Assembly (NCBI GenBank): GCA_035294245.1
Contig: DATGLG010000017.1
Span: forward strand, 62,001-126,000
Length of the DNA stretch: 64,000 nt
DNA from: DATGLG01 sp035294245
Lineage (GTDB): Bacteria > Pseudomonadota > Alphaproteobacteria > JACZXZ01
Reading direction: 5' to 3'
Of the stretch, positions 40,206 through 49,241 are shown one piece after another. A program made the position numbers and the translations under genes. The notes beneath the pieces were generated by a model. That model saw only the letters and a program-made list of their open reading frames with translations, searched no databases and was not told the origin of the DNA. Numbering within the stretch: the stretch's first letter is position 1; each line of letters opens with the position of its first letter.

Positions 40206-41024
40206 CTAGTCCAGGCCGTTTCGCGGTGGCGCGGCACCCAGCTTTCGCCCGTCCGCCGTGCTCAGGAACCGATGCCCGCTGCCTTCGAGCACAAGGCAGG
40301 TGAGGACGCCTGTGGCATAGGCGCCGGTGTCGATTCCGATCCGGTTCTGCCGTACCTCGGGCGCCTCTGTGATGCTGTGCCCGTGGACTACGACCTTGCC
40401 GTGGTCGCGCTTGTCGTGGAGGAAGGCCTCGCGGATCCAAAGGATATCCTCGTCCTTCTGGTCGTCGAGCGCGACGCCGGGAAGGATGCCGGCATGGACG
40501 AAAAGATAGTCGCCCTCAATGTGCCAGCGCTCAAGCCTGCGCAGGAAACCCACGTGCCGCGACGGCGCTTCGGCTGCGAGATGCTCGCGCAGGCCATCGA
40601 GGCGCGAGCCATCTCCTCCCAAGGCGCGGAGCACGCCGATCCCGTAGCTCTGCAGGGTCGCATCGCCGCCGTTGAGGAGCCAGCCCAGCCCCATCTTCGC
40701 ATCCTCGAGGAAACGCAGCATGAGCTCTTCGTGATTGCCCTTGAGGCAAACCGCCTCGAACCCCGTAGGCGGCCCTTCCAGCAGCAACTCGATCACTTCT
40801 CGGGAATACGGCCCACGATCGATATAATCGCCGAGATAGACGATGCAGTGGCGCAGCGACGGCGCCCCGCGCGCATCCTCGGCGATACGGTCGTGGAGCA
40901 GGCGCAGAAGGTCGACCCGCCCATGGATGTCGCCGATGGCGTAGACGCGCCGACCGGCAGGCATCTGGGCCTCCCGCGAACCGACCTGGGGCCGCGACCG
41001 CGAGCCAAAGAGCCGGGTGATCAT
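40206..41024 (-). CDS. metallophosphoesterase, PP1/ApaH-like serine/threonine phosphatase type
   Basis: 272 aa. The metal motifs are YAIGDIHGRVDLLRLL (GDxHG), VYLGDYIDRGPYS (GDxxDRG) and VCLKGNHEELML (GNHE). Two later His sites, HAGILPGV and VVHGHSITEAPEV, complete the site. This is the calcineurin-like fold of bacterial PrpA/ApaH relatives; substrate could be phosphoproteins or dinucleotides. It lies upstream of hldE on the same strand, suggesting possible co-expression. Confidence 0.87.
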   Translation of the reverse strand: MITRLFGSRSRPQVGSREAQMPAGRRVYAIGDIHGRVDLLRLLHDRIAEDARGAPSLRHCIVYLGDYIDRGPYSREVIELLLEGPPTGFEAVCLKGNHEELMLRFLEDAKMGLGWLLNGGDATLQSYGIGVLRALGGDGSRLDGLREHLAAEAPSRHVGFLRRLERWHIEGDYLFVHAGILPGVALDDQKDEDILWIREAFLHDKRDHGKVVVHGHSITEAPEVRQNRIGIDTGAYATGVLTCLVLEGSGHRFLSTADGRKLGAAPPRNGLD

Positions 41025-41277
41025 GGCCGCGTTCCGAACGAAGTCGTCAACCGCTGCTCTCCGTGACGAGGCCCCCGCCTGTCCTATGACCTAGGCTACG
41101 CCGCCGCTCGATGCAATGGCTACGACTGCCAAGGCTCGCTTATAACTGAGTTTTTCACGTTTTCGCCAATCATTCATTAACCCTTTTCCGCCTATGGTAG
41201 CGCGGACTTTTCAGAAGCGAGCGAGCCGTCCACGGGCGTCCGCGTGGCTGGCGGCGCGAGATTTCGAGGTCGAAGCG

Positions 41278-41817
41278 ATGACGTTGAGGAACTCCTTCCA
41301 GGCGCTGCGCCGGCGCCTCGCGCCGACAGAGCCTGAAACCGCCACCGACCCCGTGCCCGAAGCCTATCCCGGGCAACATGAGCAGCGCCTGTCATTGAGG
41401 CTCCTCAGCTATTGGCAGCATCTGCGCGGCGATGCGACCTTCGCCTCACGCGCAAGGATCGAGACTGAGGTGATCGCCGAGATGTGGCCTTGGTGCTTTA
41501 TCCTCGAGGTACCGGCGATCGGCAACCCTGCTGCAGCCCGCTATGCCTATGTCGGTCCGGCGATCGCAGAGCGATCCCTCGTCACGACGGATATCCGTGA
41601 TCCGGCCGCGCTGCGCGAGAACACGCTTCTCGCCCAGGCCACCTCCTTCCTCGCCCAGGTGCTCATGCGGCGCGTTCCCGTCACCATGGGAGGATCCTTC
41701 CGCAACCCGGCGGGGCGGGAAATCCTTTACCGGAGCGTGCTGCTCCCGCTTAGCGACGACCAGCGGACGATCAGTGCGGTTCTCGGCGCCGCCAACTGCA
41801 AGGAGAAGACGTCATAA
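41278..41817 (+). CDS. PAS_5-like small protein
   Basis: 179 aa from the ATG at 41278 (the longer frame starts at 41194). A segment LRLLSYWQHLRGDATFASRA followed by WCFILEVPAI and ARYAYVGPAIAERSL parallels the PAS protein at 22256-22831 (YW...R, ...L.V..., ..RY..VG.A), so they look like distant paralogues. No output domain. It is followed after 27 bp by a small membrane-anchored gene, probably one operon. Confidence 0.6.
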   Translation: MTLRNSFQALRRRLAPTEPETATDPVPEAYPGQHEQRLSLRLLSYWQHLRGDATFASRARIETEVIAEMWPWCFILEVPAIGNPAAARYAYVGPAIAERSLVTTDIRDPAALRENTLLAQATSFLAQVLMRRVPVTMGGSFRNPAGREILYRSVLLPLSDDQRTISAVLGAANCKEKTS

Positions 41818-41844
41818 ACGGCGATCGCCGCCGGGACTCCCACC

Positions 41845-42285
41845 ATGCAGAACCAAACCTCGCCATCACTGACCTCCTACGAGCTCCAGACCTACCAGGG
41901 CGGCAACTGGAAGATCGACTCGATCTATGACGACAAGGATCTCGCCCTCGACATGGGAAAGCAGCTCCTGAGCACCCGGCGCGCCACGGCGGTGCGCGTC
42001 GTCGAGGAGGATTTCGTCGACGGCAAGCTGAAATCCCGCGTCATCTTTCGTAAATCAGTCGTCGACGGCGAGAATGCCCAGGCCCGCGAACGCAAGATGC
42101 AGACGATGCGCGAGGTCCAGGAGGCACGGAAGGAGACTCAGAGTCGGGTCCAGGATCGCGCGCGGCTGGCGCAAAGAAAGGCCGATTCTCAGTCGTTCAC
42201 TTGGCTCTTCCTGAAATTCTTCGGCATCGGCGTCTTCGGCGTCCTCGCGTTCCTGGTGCTGACCCGCATCATAGCCCATGGCTGA
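41845..42285 (+). CDS. hypothetical protein with C-terminal membrane anchor
   Basis: 146 aa, not recognised. A compact alpha/beta N-terminal region (YELQTYQGGNWKIDSIYDDK, ATAVRVVEEDFVDGKLKSRV) is followed by a charged helical stretch (about 75-115; MREVQEARKETQSRVQDRAR) and a single hydrophobic helix at the end (WLFLKFFGIGVFGVLAFLVL). The pattern suggests a cytoplasmic domain tethered to the inner membrane at its C-terminus. It lies 27 bp downstream of the PAS_5-like gene and converges on regA. Confidence 0.65.
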   Translation: MQNQTSPSLTSYELQTYQGGNWKIDSIYDDKDLALDMGKQLLSTRRATAVRVVEEDFVDGKLKSRVIFRKSVVDGENAQARERKMQTMREVQEARKETQSRVQDRARLAQRKADSQSFTWLFLKFFGIGVFGVLAFLVLTRIIAHG

Positions 42286-42294
42286 GCGCTGGCG

Positions 42295-42873
42295 CTATTC
42301 GCGTGGCGCGTATTTTGCCAGAATGCGCTGAAGCGTGCGCCGGTGCATGTTCAGCCGGCGCGCCGTCTCCGAGACATTGCGGCCGCATTGCTCGAAGACG
42401 CGCTGAATATGTTCCCAGCGCACGCGATCCGCGGACATGGGATGCTCCGGCGGCGGCGGCAGCGGCCGGCAATTGGCCTTGAGCGCCGCCTCAATCTGGT
42501 CGGCATCTGCCGGCTTCGGCAGGTAGTCGACGGCCCCTGCTTTCACCGCCGCGACCGCTGTGGCGATGTTGCCGTAGCCGGTGAGCATGACGATGCGGAC
42601 ATCCTCGCGAACCTCGCGGAGGGCCTTCACCACGTCGAGGCCGCTTCCCTCCCCCAGTCGCAGATCGACCACAGCGAAGGCCGGCGGAATCGCACGAGCC
42701 GCGGCGATGCCGCTGGCGACACCATCGGCGGTGGCCACGCGATAGCCGCGGCGCTCCATGGCGCGCGCCAGCCGGCTGCGCAGGGGCTCGTCGTCGTCGA
42801 CGATCAGGAGCTGCCGATCCTCATCGGGCGGCACTGCGGCCGGCAATGCCGGTTCCGGTTGACCCGTTGTCAT
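42295..42873 (-). CDS. regA: redox response regulator RegA/ActR/PrrA
   Basis: 192 aa from the ATG at 42873, which overlaps the regB stop. The receiver has LLIVDDDEPLRSRLARAMER, the phospho-Asp in FAVVDLRLGEGSGLD, Thr in VMLTGYGNIATAV and Lys in DYLPKPAD. A Pro-rich hinge (PLPPPPEHP) leads to the Fis-type helix-turn-helix GRNVSETARRLNMHRRTLQR, the near-invariant RegA DNA-binding segment. It regulates photosynthesis, nitrogen fixation, respiration or other redox processes depending on the species. Confidence 0.95.
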   Translation of the reverse strand: MTTGQPEPALPAAVPPDEDRQLLIVDDDEPLRSRLARAMERRGYRVATADGVASGIAAARAIPPAFAVVDLRLGEGSGLDVVKALREVREDVRIVMLTGYGNIATAVAAVKAGAVDYLPKPADADQIEAALKANCRPLPPPPEHPMSADRVRWEHIQRVFEQCGRNVSETARRLNMHRRTLQRILAKYAPRE

Positions 42874-44198
42874 GTCTCTCCTTCCTCGGAGTTTGCCTCC
42901 AAGACGGCCCGCCGCCAACGCATCGCCACTCTCGCGCCGCCTTCGGAACGATTCGAGAACGCCAGCTCGGCTCCCGTTCGCTCAAGCAGATTCTGCGCGA
43001 TGAAGATGCCGAGCCCCATATGGAGGCCGCTTGCGGCGCGGCTTGAGATATAGGGCTCGCCGAGGCGTCCGAGAAGATAGGGCGCAAAGCCGGGGCCGTC
43101 ATCCATCACCTCGATGCTGACCTCGTCAAAGCCCCAGCGTTGGCGCACGACGACTTCCTCACGCGCGAACTGGACGGCGTTCTGAATGAGATTGCCAAGC
43201 CCGTGAACAATCTCCGGACTGCGCTTGACCATCGGTTCCGGCGAGTCCTCGGGAGCCCCCTCGGCCGGTGCCGCGTCCAGGACCACGCGGATGGCGCCAC
43301 TGCGATAGGGCGTGGCGGCGGAATCGACGATCGCCGAGAGGGGAAGCCGCGCGAAAAGTCCGCCCTCCTCCGCCTCCGGCGTGCGGCCGAGCTCGGCCAG
43401 GATATCGCGGCAACGCGCACTCTGGCTGATCAGCAGCTCGACGTCTTCGCGCAAAGGGCTGTTCTTGTCCAAGTCCCGGGCGAGCTCCTTACTCGCAAGG
43501 GCGATGGTCGCGAGGGGGCTGCCGAGCTCATGGGCGGCGGCGGCGGCGAGCGCGCCCAAGGAGGCGAGACGCTGCTCGCGGGCGAGAGCGAGCTGGGTCG
43601 CGCTGAGCGCCGCCGACATGCGACGGGCCTCTTCCGAGACGCTGCCCACATAGCCTGCGATGAACAGGGTGCTGAGAACGAGGGCGAGCCAGATGCCGAG
43701 GCTATAGAAGGAGGGCGGCTCGAAGGGCGCTTCGGCCCAGGGCAGTGGCTGATGGAGGACGGCGAGGATCGAGATCGAAGTGGCGGCCAGAAGCCCCAAC
43801 GCGATGGTGCTGGTGCGTGAGAGCACGGTCGCCGAGACGACGACGGGCGCGAGGATCAGCACGGCAAAGGGGTTGAAAAGACCGCCCGTCAGATAGAGCA
43901 GCAATGTGAGCTGCAGCATGTCATAGGCAAGATAGCGCGCCGCTTGGGCATCGCTGAGCCGCGCCCGCATGAAGCGATGCCGTCCGACAACGACATTGAG
44001 GAGGGCCGAAGCGGCGACGACGCAGAGCGCCGGCACGATCGGAAGGGTGAGGCCCATTCCGAAGTGAACCACGCAGAGCGTTACGGCTTGGCCGGCCACA
44101 GCGATCCAGCGGATCAGGACGAGCGTACGCTGCTTGACCCAGCCGCTGGTCCGGGACGATGAAGCCGCCGAATCGCTGCTTCTACTCGCCATTGCCAT
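42870..44198 (-). CDS. regB: redox sensor histidine kinase RegB/ActS/PrrB
   Basis: 442 aa, about six TM helices. TM region loop GGLFNPFAVLILAPVV holds the quinone-sensing sequence GGLFNPF. The H box is AAAAAHELGSPLATIALASK and the Cys in ISQSARCRDILAELG matches the redox-box Cys of RegB. The ATP-binding part has NLIQNAVQFA, DDGPGFAP and MGLGIFIAQNLLERTG. GGAGGAGG precedes the ATG by six bases. It autophosphorylates when the quinone pool is reduced and passes phosphate to RegA. Confidence 0.95.
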   Translation of the reverse strand: MAMASRSSDSAASSSRTSGWVKQRTLVLIRWIAVAGQAVTLCVVHFGMGLTLPIVPALCVVAASALLNVVVGRHRFMRARLSDAQAARYLAYDMLQLTLLLYLTGGLFNPFAVLILAPVVVSATVLSRTSTIALGLLAATSISILAVLHQPLPWAEAPFEPPSFYSLGIWLALVLSTLFIAGYVGSVSEEARRMSAALSATQLALAREQRLASLGALAAAAAHELGSPLATIALASKELARDLDKNSPLREDVELLISQSARCRDILAELGRTPEAEEGGLFARLPLSAIVDSAATPYRSGAIRVVLDAAPAEGAPEDSPEPMVKRSPEIVHGLGNLIQNAVQFAREEVVVRQRWGFDEVSIEVMDDGPGFAPYLLGRLGEPYISSRAASGLHMGLGIFIAQNLLERTGAELAFSNRSEGGARVAMRWRRAVLEANSEEGET

Positions 44199-44323
44199 GC
44201 AGCACCTCCTCCCGCTGCACCTATATTGGGACTCTAGCGCCCTTACCGCCCTCGGGGCACCCGCTTTCCCGGCTCCCTCTCTTGACCCTTGGCAGGGCTG
44301 GTCCCGCTGCCCATATTGCTGCG

Positions 44324-45088
44324 ATGCCCCGCTCCGCCCTCAAGGGATCCGTCGTCGCTCGCGTTCGCGATCTGACCAAGCGCTTTGGCGAGGTCACCGC
44401 CGTCGACGGGGTGAGCTTCTCCTTGCGCCGTGGCGATACGGTAGCGTTGCTCGGCGGCAATGGCGCGGGCAAGACGACAACGCTCTCGATGCTTCTCGGG
44501 CTCCTGCTCCCTTCCGCCGGGACCGTCGAGGTGCTTGGCGAGGACATGCTGGCGCACCGCCATCGGGTCCTGCACCGCATCAACTTCTCCTCGCCCTATG
44601 TCGAGATGCCGCGGCGCCTGACCCCCTTCGAGAACCTGGCCGTCTACGGCCATCTCTATGGGCTATCCCGCGTCCGCGACCGCGTCCTCGCCATTGCCGA
44701 GGAGCTGATGCTGACGCCTTTTCTCAAGCGCCCGATGTCGACGCTTTCCGCGGGGCAGCGTAGTCGCGTGGCACTCGCCAAGGCCCTGCTGAACGAGCCC
44801 GAGCTCCTGCTTCTCGACGAGCTGACGGCGTCGCTCGACCCGGATACCGCCGACTGGGTGCGCGGCTTTCTCGAGCGCTACCGCGCGCGGACAGGGGCTA
44901 CCATCCTGCTCGCTTCGCACAATATGGCGGAAGTGGAGCGGCTCTGCTCGGACGTTCTTATGATGAAGGGCGGGCGTATCGTCGACCGTGGCGCGCCGGC
45001 GGCGCTGATCGCGCGCTACGGCCGGCGCAATCTCGAGGAGGTCTTCCTCGACATCGCGCGGCGAGAGGAGAGGCTGGCCGCGCAATGA
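44324..45088 (+). CDS. ABC-2 exporter ATP-binding protein
   Basis: 254 aa from the ATG at 44324. Walker A LLGGNGAGKTTTLSMLLGLL, a signature with Ser/Ala in place of GG (LSAGQRSRVALAKALL), Walker B LLLLDELTASLDPDTAD with Leu in place of Pro after Glu, and the switch His in LLASHNMAEVERLC. The permease overlaps by 4 bp. It is a complete exporter of the CcmA/NodI/DRA family, substrate unknown. The gene starts divergently 125 bp from regB. Confidence 0.92.
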   Translation: MPRSALKGSVVARVRDLTKRFGEVTAVDGVSFSLRRGDTVALLGGNGAGKTTTLSMLLGLLLPSAGTVEVLGEDMLAHRHRVLHRINFSSPYVEMPRRLTPFENLAVYGHLYGLSRVRDRVLAIAEELMLTPFLKRPMSTLSAGQRSRVALAKALLNEPELLLLDELTASLDPDTADWVRGFLERYRARTGATILLASHNMAEVERLCSDVLMMKGGRIVDRGAPAALIARYGRRNLEEVFLDIARREERLAAQ

Positions 45089-45903
45089 GCGAAGCGCTCG
45101 CCGCCACCACGTTCTCCTTCCGCCGCGTCGGCGCCATGGTGCTGCGCTATCTCTACCTGCTGCGCGGCTCATGGCCACGCATCGCCGAGCTCGTCTACTG
45201 GCCCGTGGTGCAGATGATTCTCTGGGGCCTTATCACCAAATTCTTCGTCACCAACAGCTCCTGGATAGCCCAGGCGGGTGGCGTCCTCATCGCAGGGGTG
45301 CTCCTCTGGGACGTCCTGGTCCGCAGCCAATTCGGAATCGCCGTTTCCTTCCTCGAGGAAGTCTGGTCGCGCAATCTGGGGCAGCTCTTCGTCACCCCGC
45401 TCCGCCCCTACGAGTTGATGCTGTCCTTCGCTGCCATGAGCCTGCTGCGCACGCTGATCGGCGTCGTCCCGGCGGCCCTTCTCGCCATTCCGCTCTATTC
45501 CTATTCGATCTTCACCTTGGGCCTGCCGCTCCTGGCCTTCTTCGTCAACCTGATGATCTTCGGCTGGGCGATTGGGCTTGCGATCTCGGGCTGCATCCTG
45601 CGCTACGGCCTGGGTGCCGAGAACCTCGCCTGGCTTGCCATCTTCGCCTTCGCGCCGATCAGCGGCGTCTATTATCCCGTCGCCATTCTTCCCCACTGGC
45701 TGCAACCGGTCGCCTGGCTCCTGCCGTCGGTCTACGTCTTCGAAGGCATGCGTGCGGTAATGTTCGAGCATATCTTTCGCAGCGACCTCATCCTGCGCGC
45801 GCTCGCCCTCAATGCGCTTTATCTCACTCTCGGCGGTGCCACCTTCCTCGCTTTCTTCCGTGCCGTTCGCCGGCGCGGACTTTTGCTCCAGATGGGCGAA
45901 TAG
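45085..45903 (+). CDS. ABC-2 type exporter permease
   Basis: 272 aa with six hydrophobic helices, starting in an ATGA overlap with its ATPase. Typical ABC-2 features include the amphipathic entry YLYLLRGSWPRIAELVYWPV, LEEVWSRNLGQLFVTPLRPY and the extracellular loop ISGVYYPVAILPHWLQPVAW. The NodJ/YadH-like arrangement suggests export of a lipid- or carbohydrate-like compound. It ends 80 bp before cobS. Confidence 0.9.
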   Translation: MSEALAATTFSFRRVGAMVLRYLYLLRGSWPRIAELVYWPVVQMILWGLITKFFVTNSSWIAQAGGVLIAGVLLWDVLVRSQFGIAVSFLEEVWSRNLGQLFVTPLRPYELMLSFAAMSLLRTLIGVVPAALLAIPLYSYSIFTLGLPLLAFFVNLMIFGWAIGLAISGCILRYGLGAENLAWLAIFAFAPISGVYYPVAILPHWLQPVAWLLPSVYVFEGMRAVMFEHIFRSDLILRALALNALYLTLGGATFLAFFRAVRRRGLLLQMGE

Positions 45904-45989
45904 ACGCCGTGCGTGCGTCGGGGCGCGTCGAGCGTTCCATAACGGGTCACGCCGTCCTAGACTGACGGCCGAGCAGCGCGAGGATGTTC

Positions 45990-46796
45990 ATGCGCAATTT
46001 TCGGCGGCTTCGCATCGATTGGAGCAGCTTCGACTGGCGGAGCCTGGGTCGCGGCTGGCCTGCGGATCTACGAGTGGCCGCGCGCTTTTTCACATGCCTT
46101 CCCCTCGGCGGCGAGAGCGAAACGGGTCACGATGCCGTGGCAAGCGGCTTGCGGGCGTGGCCGCTTGTGGGCCTCGTCGTGGGACTCTTCGGCGGGTTCG
46201 CCTATGCCGTCGCGAGCAGGCTCGGCCTGGCCCCCATCCCCTCCGCATTGCTCGCTCTTCTCATGACGGTCTGTACCACTGGCGCCTTCCACGAGGACGG
46301 CCTCGCCGATTTCGCCGATGGGCTCGGCGGCCGCGATCTCGAGCATCGCCTCGCCATCATGAGGGACGGCCGCATCGGGGCGTTCGGCGCGATAGCGCTT
46401 CTTTTCAGCCTTGGGCTCCGCGCCGGCGCGCTTGCGCAAATCGCAAGCCCCGGCGCCGTCTGCGCCGCCCTTGCCGCCGCCGCGGCCGCATCGCGCGGCC
46501 TGGCGCCCATCCTGGCGCTCACGCTCATGCCGGCGCGGCCCGATGGACTGGGCGTCATGCTCGACGCCTTGCGCCAGGAGACGGTCGTCGCCGCTGTTGC
46601 GGTGGGGACGCTCGCCGTCCTGCTGATCCTCGGACTCGGTGCCGGCCTCGTGGCGCTTGCCTTGGGGCTAGCCGGCGTGGCGGCGATCGGCACGCTTGCC
46701 CAGCAGCGTCTCGGCGGCTATACGGGCGATGTATTGGGTGCCGCCCAACAGGTCGCGGAAATCGTGATCCTTCTTGCCGCCGCGATCTTCTCGTGA
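45990..46796 (+). CDS. cobS: adenosylcobinamide-GDP ribazoletransferase
   Basis: 268 aa, multi-helix membrane enzyme. The active-site block is TTGAFHEDGLADFADGLGG, followed by RLAIMRDGRIGAFGAIALLF; upstream is the family RVAARFFTCLPLGG. CobS joins the lower ligand alpha-ribazole to AdoGDP-cobinamide, the last step of cobalamin synthesis. I use the second ATG, six bases after AGG; the ATG at 45984 is also in frame. cobC follows 21 bp later. No cobalamin riboswitch fits the short leader. Confidence 0.93.
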   Translation: MRNFRRLRIDWSSFDWRSLGRGWPADLRVAARFFTCLPLGGESETGHDAVASGLRAWPLVGLVVGLFGGFAYAVASRLGLAPIPSALLALLMTVCTTGAFHEDGLADFADGLGGRDLEHRLAIMRDGRIGAFGAIALLFSLGLRAGALAQIASPGAVCAALAAAAAASRGLAPILALTLMPARPDGLGVMLDALRQETVVAAVAVGTLAVLLILGLGAGLVALALGLAGVAAIGTLAQQRLGGYTGDVLGAAQQVAEIVILLAAAIFS

Positions 46797-46817
46797 CATG
46801 CGGATGACAAGGCGCCG

Positions 46818-47450
46818 ATGACGCAAGTAACCCGCTGGTGGTGGATTCGTCACGCCCCGGTGACCGAGGATGGCGGGCGCATTTACGGACAGACGGACGT
46901 TGTCTGCGATGTCTCCGACCACGCCGCCCTCGCCGCGCTCGCCGCAAGCCTGCCGACCAAGGCCACTTGGGTAGCGAGCCATCTTCAGCGCACGTATTTG
47001 ACGGCGCGGGCCCTGAGAGACGCCGGGGCCGAGGCGCCCGACCCGATCATTGAGCCGGCCCTCGCGGAGCAGGACTTCGGCGATTGGCAGGGGCAAGTTC
47101 GCGCCGAGATCTACGCCCGCAATCCCGATTGGCGCCGCTTCTGGCTGGCTCCGGCGCGCATGGCGCCACCGAGGGGCGAGAGCTTCGTCGATGTGATCGC
47201 ACGGGTCGATCCGGCGATCCGGCGATTCACGAGGGAGCATGCGGGAGGCGACATCGTCGCGGTCGCCCATGGCGGCACGATCCGCGCGGCCCTCGCCATC
47301 GCGCTCAAGCTCGATCCCGACGTCGCGCTGGCATTCTCATGCGACAATCTCTCCCTCACGCGCATCGATCACATCGCGCGACCCGAAGGCGAAGCCTGGC
47401 GCATCGCCGCCGTCAACGTGCCGCCGCTTCAGGACGCGCGCCGTGGGTAG
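46818..47450 (+). CDS. cobC: alpha-ribazole phosphatase-type histidine phosphatase
   Basis: 210 aa. The phosphoglycerate-mutase-like signature at the N-terminus is WWWIRHAPVTEDGGRIYGQT (RH catalytic site), followed by ATWVASHLQRTYLTARALRD and the second His in IVAVAHGGTIRAALAIAL. Its place 21 bp after cobS supports CobC, which removes phosphate from alpha-ribazole-5'-phosphate. Other small histidine phosphatases look alike, so the name depends on the neighbour. Confidence 0.82.
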   Translation: MTQVTRWWWIRHAPVTEDGGRIYGQTDVVCDVSDHAALAALAASLPTKATWVASHLQRTYLTARALRDAGAEAPDPIIEPALAEQDFGDWQGQVRAEIYARNPDWRRFWLAPARMAPPRGESFVDVIARVDPAIRRFTREHAGGDIVAVAHGGTIRAALAIALKLDPDVALAFSCDNLSLTRIDHIARPEGEAWRIAAVNVPPLQDARRG

Positions 47451-47526
47451 TTCTTCCCGCCCTGCGATGGTACACTCCGCGCCCCCGGTCGCTGCCGTGC
47501 ACGCGCGAACACGAATGGAGCCGCGA

Positions 47527-48210
47527 ATGATGCTCAAAGCCTCTCGCTTCCTGCTCGTCATGCTGGTCTGCACCGTCGCCTTCGCAGGGCGACCCGCGCG
47601 CGCCGATTCAACCCCCGAGGCCCTCGTCGAGAAGGCGCGGCTTACCTTTGAGAGCCTCTACAACGACAAGGACTACACGCAGCTTCGGAAGAACATGAAG
47701 CTCGCGAAGGCGGTATTGATCATCCCGAGCGAGCTTAAGGGCGCCTTCATCGTCGGCGCGGCGGGCGGGAGCGGCGTGCTCGTCGCGAAGGACGAGAACG
47801 GCGCCTGGGGCTACCCCGCCTTCTACACCGTGGGCTCCGGCAGTCTCGGATTCCAGATCGGTTTCCAGAACTCCGAGGCCGTCTTCGTCATCATGACGGA
47901 GAAGGGGCTCCACGCCATCATCAACAATCAGGTGAAGCTGGGCGTCGACCTCAGCGTCGCTATCGGGCCGGTGGGACAGGGCATGTCAGGCTCGACCACG
48001 ACGGCGGCGGGCGCCGATATCGTCGCCTTCTCGCGCACGACGGGCCTGTTCGCCGGCGGCTCGCTCGACGGCGCCGCCATCGTCAAGCGCGATGACTGGA
48101 ACACGGCCTTCTATGGCCAGGGGGCGACGCCGACGGCGATCATCTTCGACAAGAAATTCTCGAACCCCAAGGCCGATCCGCTGCGTCAGGCGCTGCAAGC
48201 CGCCCAATAG
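47527..48210 (+). CDS. SYLF/YSC84-type lipid-binding domain protein, secreted
   Basis: 227 aa from the ATG at 47527, with GGAG six bases upstream. A signal peptide (RFLLVMLVCTVAFAGRPARA) precedes a SYLF domain: KMKLAKAVLIIPSELKGAF is the region around NMKLAKAVLIIPSELKGAF, then VGAAGGSGVLVAKDENGAW, FYTVGSGSLGFQIGFQNSEA and GLFAGGSLDGAAI. SYLF domains bind phosphoinositides in eukaryotes; bacterial secreted forms are common and not well characterised. It ends 5 bp before the antisense cobD stop. Placement between cobC and cobD seems incidental. Confidence 0.85.
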   Translation: MMLKASRFLLVMLVCTVAFAGRPARADSTPEALVEKARLTFESLYNDKDYTQLRKNMKLAKAVLIIPSELKGAFIVGAAGGSGVLVAKDENGAWGYPAFYTVGSGSLGFQIGFQNSEAVFVIMTEKGLHAIINNQVKLGVDLSVAIGPVGQGMSGSTTTAAGADIVAFSRTTGLFAGGSLDGAAIVKRDDWNTAFYGQGATPTAIIFDKKFSNPKADPLRQALQAAQ

Positions 48211-48215
48211 CCTCC

Positions 48216-49208
48216 TCAAAGGGCCGCGCGGGCGAAGGCGAGAGCCGCCGTCGCCGCCGCGTTCGCGAGGCAGGCCGCGGTGAAGAGATAGAGGGCGCGT
48301 CGGATATCGGCGAGATCGGCCCGCGCTCGCCCGGCACCGATCCACGGGCCGGGAACGCCGCTGCCATCGGATTTGAGCCGCGGCCCTCCCAAGGCGAGGT
48401 CAAGAGCTCCTGCCGTCGCGGCTACCGGCCAGCCCCGATTGAGCGTGCGATGCTTTTGCGCATCGCGACCGATAGCGCGGAAGGCAGCGAATGGACGTCC
48501 CCCCGGCACGCAGAGCGCGCCGAGCGCCAGCAGCAAGGCCGCCAAGCGTGCCGGCACGTATTGGAGCAGATCGTCAAGCCGCGTTGCCGTGGTGGCGAAG
48601 GCGCTCTCTACCGGGCCGCGCGCCGCTATCGCCTCCACGGCCGCGGCGATGAAGAGCCCCGGCAACCCGGTGAGCGCAAACCAGAATGCCGGGGCGACGA
48701 CACGCTCGGAAAACCCGATCGAGAGCGCCTCGATCGCCAGCCGCGCAACGCCGTGGGCATCGAGACGTTCGGCGTCCCAGCCGGGCGCAAGAAAGCCCGC
48801 GACGATTTTGCGCGACGCCGAGAGCCCGCCTGGCCCACGGGCCAAAGCCGTCAAGATGCGGCGGACTGCAACGAAGAGGCTGCGCTGGCCGATCAGCATG
48901 GTGACGAGGGCGAGCTCGATGAGAATGCCGTAGGATAGGGTTCGGCTGACCCGCTCGATCATCCAGCCGAGGCCACCGGAAAGCACCGCTATGACGAGAG
49001 TCACAAGGGCGCCGCGCACCAGCCGCGTACCTTCGCTGCGGCGCGCACGGTCGAGCCGCGCCGTAAGCCAACGGCCGAGAATGCCCGCCAGGCGGCGCGG
49101 ATTTGGCGAGACGGAGGCTTCCGCCATCGCAGGCAGCAACGCATCGAGGAGAAGCGCCGCGACAAGGACAAGCAACGGCGCCGCCCCATAGGCATCCACC
49201 GCCGTCAT
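48216..49208 (-). CDS. cobD: cobalamin biosynthesis protein CobD/CbiB
   Basis: 330 aa with several membrane helices. Family marks include LLLDALLPAMAEAS near the start (the D-P-P-H region is less conserved here), LSGGLGWMIERVSRTLSYGI and, most clearly, HRTLNRGWPVAATAGALDLA with LKSDGSGVPGPWIG. CobD/CbiB attaches the aminopropanol side chain to adenosylcobyric acid to form cobinamide. It is on the opposite strand to cobS-cobC, 1.4 kb away. Part of a dispersed cobalamin set. Confidence 0.82.
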   Translation of the reverse strand: MTAVDAYGAAPLLVLVAALLLDALLPAMAEASVSPNPRRLAGILGRWLTARLDRARRSEGTRLVRGALVTLVIAVLSGGLGWMIERVSRTLSYGILIELALVTMLIGQRSLFVAVRRILTALARGPGGLSASRKIVAGFLAPGWDAERLDAHGVARLAIEALSIGFSERVVAPAFWFALTGLPGLFIAAAVEAIAARGPVESAFATTATRLDDLLQYVPARLAALLLALGALCVPGGRPFAAFRAIGRDAQKHRTLNRGWPVAATAGALDLALGGPRLKSDGSGVPGPWIGAGRARADLADIRRALYLFTAACLANAAATAALAFARAAL

Positions 49209-49241
49209 CGGGGCATACTCGCGGCGCGGCGCTTGAGCGGC

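Noticed and set aside
45904..45989. Cobalamin riboswitch before cobS
   Set aside because: Only 86 bases are available between the ABC permease and cobS, too little for the known fold, and no B12-box sequence is seen.
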